Source: Streptosporangiaceae bacterium (GTDB taxonomy: Bacteria > Actinomycetota > Actinomycetes > Streptosporangiales > Streptosporangiaceae). From it: a stretch of 5,910 nucleotides of DNA. The first letter of the stretch is position 1, and each line of letters begins with the position of its first letter. The stretch lies in the NCBI GenBank assembly GCA_030050125.1, contig JASIJN010000515.1, positions 1-5,910 of the forward strand, in the 5' to 3' direction. Under the pieces are notes generated by a model. The model saw nothing but the letters and a program-made list of their open reading frames with translations, made no database searches and was not told where the DNA came from. Below, one piece after another: positions 5,123-5,910 of the stretch. A program made the position numbers and the translations under genes.

Positions 5123-5147
5123 CGGACAATCGTCCGGCTTCCGGACA
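5123..5147. promoter_or_regulatory. Operator cluster D of three GTCCG half-sites before the dioxygenase
   Basis: Three half-sites follow one another: CGGAC (5123-5127), GTCCGG (5132-5137) and CCGGAC (5141-5146). The last two make a perfect 6-3-6 palindrome, a variant of the 17-bp motif found in the other gaps. The first two make the CGGAC-N4-GTCCG element also found at 3180-3193. The half-sites repeat about every 10 bp, so they lie on one face of the helix. The cluster is just downstream of the predicted start point, suited to repression. For the related PcaU, binding to three 10-bp repeats (a palindrome plus a direct repeat) is known. Confidence 0.6.
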
Positions 5148-5151
5148 GGAG
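5147..5151 (+). promoter_or_regulatory. Ribosome binding site deciding the dioxygenase start
   Basis: AGGAG lies 7 nt before the GTG at 5159 but only 1 nt before the in-frame GTG at 5153. The later GTG is therefore chosen. The site abuts operator cluster D. Confidence 0.55.
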
Positions 5152-5158
5152 AGTGCGC

Positions 5159-5910
5159 GTGGCCACGATCGCCGCGATCATCGCGTCCACCCACCACCCC
5201 TTCTTCCTCCGGGCCAGTACGGCCTCCGGCGAGGACCGGCCGCCGTTCGCCGACGAGTGGGTGGCCAAGATCGAGGCCTTCCGCGAGACCCTGACCCGGG
5301 CCCGGCCCGACGTGCTCGTCATGGTCGGCAGCGATCATTTCCACCAGCTGTGGCTGGACAACATGCCCCAGTTCCTGGTGGGGAAGGCCCCGTTCTACGA
5401 CGCGAACTACTACAACGAGGAGCGGGAGTTCGGGCTGCCCAGGATGAGGCTGCGCGGCGACGAGGACCTGTCGGCGCACCTGCTGCGCGGCGGCATCGAC
5501 GCCGGCTTCGACCTGGCCTTCAGCAACGAGCTGCGGGTCGACCACAGCATCACCTGCCCGATCATCACCCTGCGGCCGCAGGCGGACCTGCCGATCGTGC
5601 CGGTGTACACCAATATCTTCGCCCCGCCGATGCCGCAGCCCAAGAGGTTCGTGGAGCTCGGCCAGGCCATCCGGGCCCTGGTGCAGAGCTGGCCGAGCGA
5701 CCAGCGGGTGGCGATCATCGGCACCGGCCACCTGTCGCTGGAGCTGGGCGGGCCGCGGCAGTTCGGCCCGCACGGCCCCGACCCGGAGTTCGACCGCAAG
5801 GCCGTGGCCTGGATCGCCTCGTCCGACCTGGACGCCGCCCTGGACGAGGTCAGCCTGGACAGCCTGTGGCAGCCCGGGAACGCCACCCACGGGTTCATGG
5901 ACTTCATGCT
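5159..5910 (+). CDS. LigB-like class III extradiol ring-cleavage dioxygenase (3' end outside window)
   Basis: The first 250 residues are visible; family members are about 270-300, so little is missing. The LigB fold is recognised by ASTHHP (9-14), GSDHFH (57-62), RVDHSITCPI (126-135) and IIGTGHLSLELGGP (186-199). H12 and H60 correspond to the two iron-binding histidines of LigB (His12, His61). Such enzymes use Fe(II) and O2 to cleave protocatechuate-type catechols or aminophenols in the cytosol. Two positions are odd. Where LigB-type proteins have the acid-base His in GTGG-x-SH, this one has L194, with a His at 191 instead. Where the iron ligand Glu is expected near the C-terminus, the segment reads GNATHGFMDFM (240-250) with Gly at the aligned place. 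It may be a divergent subfamily or not a dioxygenase at all. It has its own promoter and operator behind the IclR-type gene. Family call good; activity uncertain. Confidence 0.83.
   Translation, partial: MATIAAIIASTHHPFFLRASTASGEDRPPFADEWVAKIEAFRETLTRARPDVLVMVGSDHFHQLWLDNMPQFLVGKAPFYDANYYNEEREFGLPRMRLRGDEDLSAHLLRGGIDAGFDLAFSNELRVDHSITCPIITLRPQADLPIVPVYTNIFAPPMPQPKRFVELGQAIRALVQSWPSDQRVAIIGTGHLSLELGGPRQFGPHGPDPEFDRKAVAWIASSDLDAALDEVSLDSLWQPGNATHGFMDFM

Noticed and set aside
4165..5322. A 385-codon minus-strand open frame across the regulator and the dioxygenase promoter
   Set aside because: It is low-complexity Gly/Arg/His-rich sequence with no recognisable domain, opposite two well-supported genes.
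5054..5890. Minus-strand open frames opposite the dioxygenase
   Set aside because: The plus frame starting at 5159 carries LigB-family motifs and a promoter and ribosome site; the antisense frames show no domain and no start signals.

Overview
The window is very GC-rich (roughly 70% by eye), with strong G/C at third codon positions, GTG starts and AGGAGG-type ribosome binding sites. This suggests a high-GC actinobacterium (a Streptomyces, Pseudonocardia, Amycolatopsis or Actinomadura type of genome). The genus cannot be fixed from the sequence alone.

Layout. There are two divergent blocks. On the minus strand, reading leftwards from about 4009, are: a six-helix GPR1/FUN34/YaaH (SatP-type) carboxylate transporter (3335-4009); an amidohydrolase of the deaminase/chlorohydrolase branch (1633-3141); a zinc-free medium-chain NAD(P)H:quinone-reductase-like oxidoreductase (602-1573); and a small cupin (133-513). 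The block ends in a strong 13-bp-stem hairpin (84-123). On the plus strand are an IclR-family regulator of the PcaR/PcaU/PobR type (4264-5079) and, behind its own promoter, the start of a LigB-like class III extradiol dioxygenase (5159 to beyond the right edge). No tRNA, rRNA, CRISPR array or mobile element was seen.

How it fits together. The set looks like a small catabolic locus: uptake of an organic acid, hydrolytic deamination or dechlorination-type chemistry, oxidoreduction, a cupin, and oxygenolytic ring cleavage under a PcaR-like regulator. The substrate cannot be named from the sequence.

The most interesting signal is non-coding. A 17-bp interrupted palindrome, approximately TGTCCGC-NNN-GCGGACA, occurs in all three regulatory gaps: 3293-3309 upstream of the amidohydrolase, 4067-4083 and 4198-4214 in the divergent gap, and a variant at 5131-5147 before the dioxygenase. 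A second motif, CGGAC-N4-GTCCG, recurs at 3180-3193 and 5123-5136. Together they predict a local regulon of the IclR-type protein. The second notable point is that two active-site positions expected in LigB-type dioxygenases appear substituted in the dioxygenase, and the usual Glu after the third metal His is absent in the amidohydrolase. Both enzymes may therefore have unusual chemistry.
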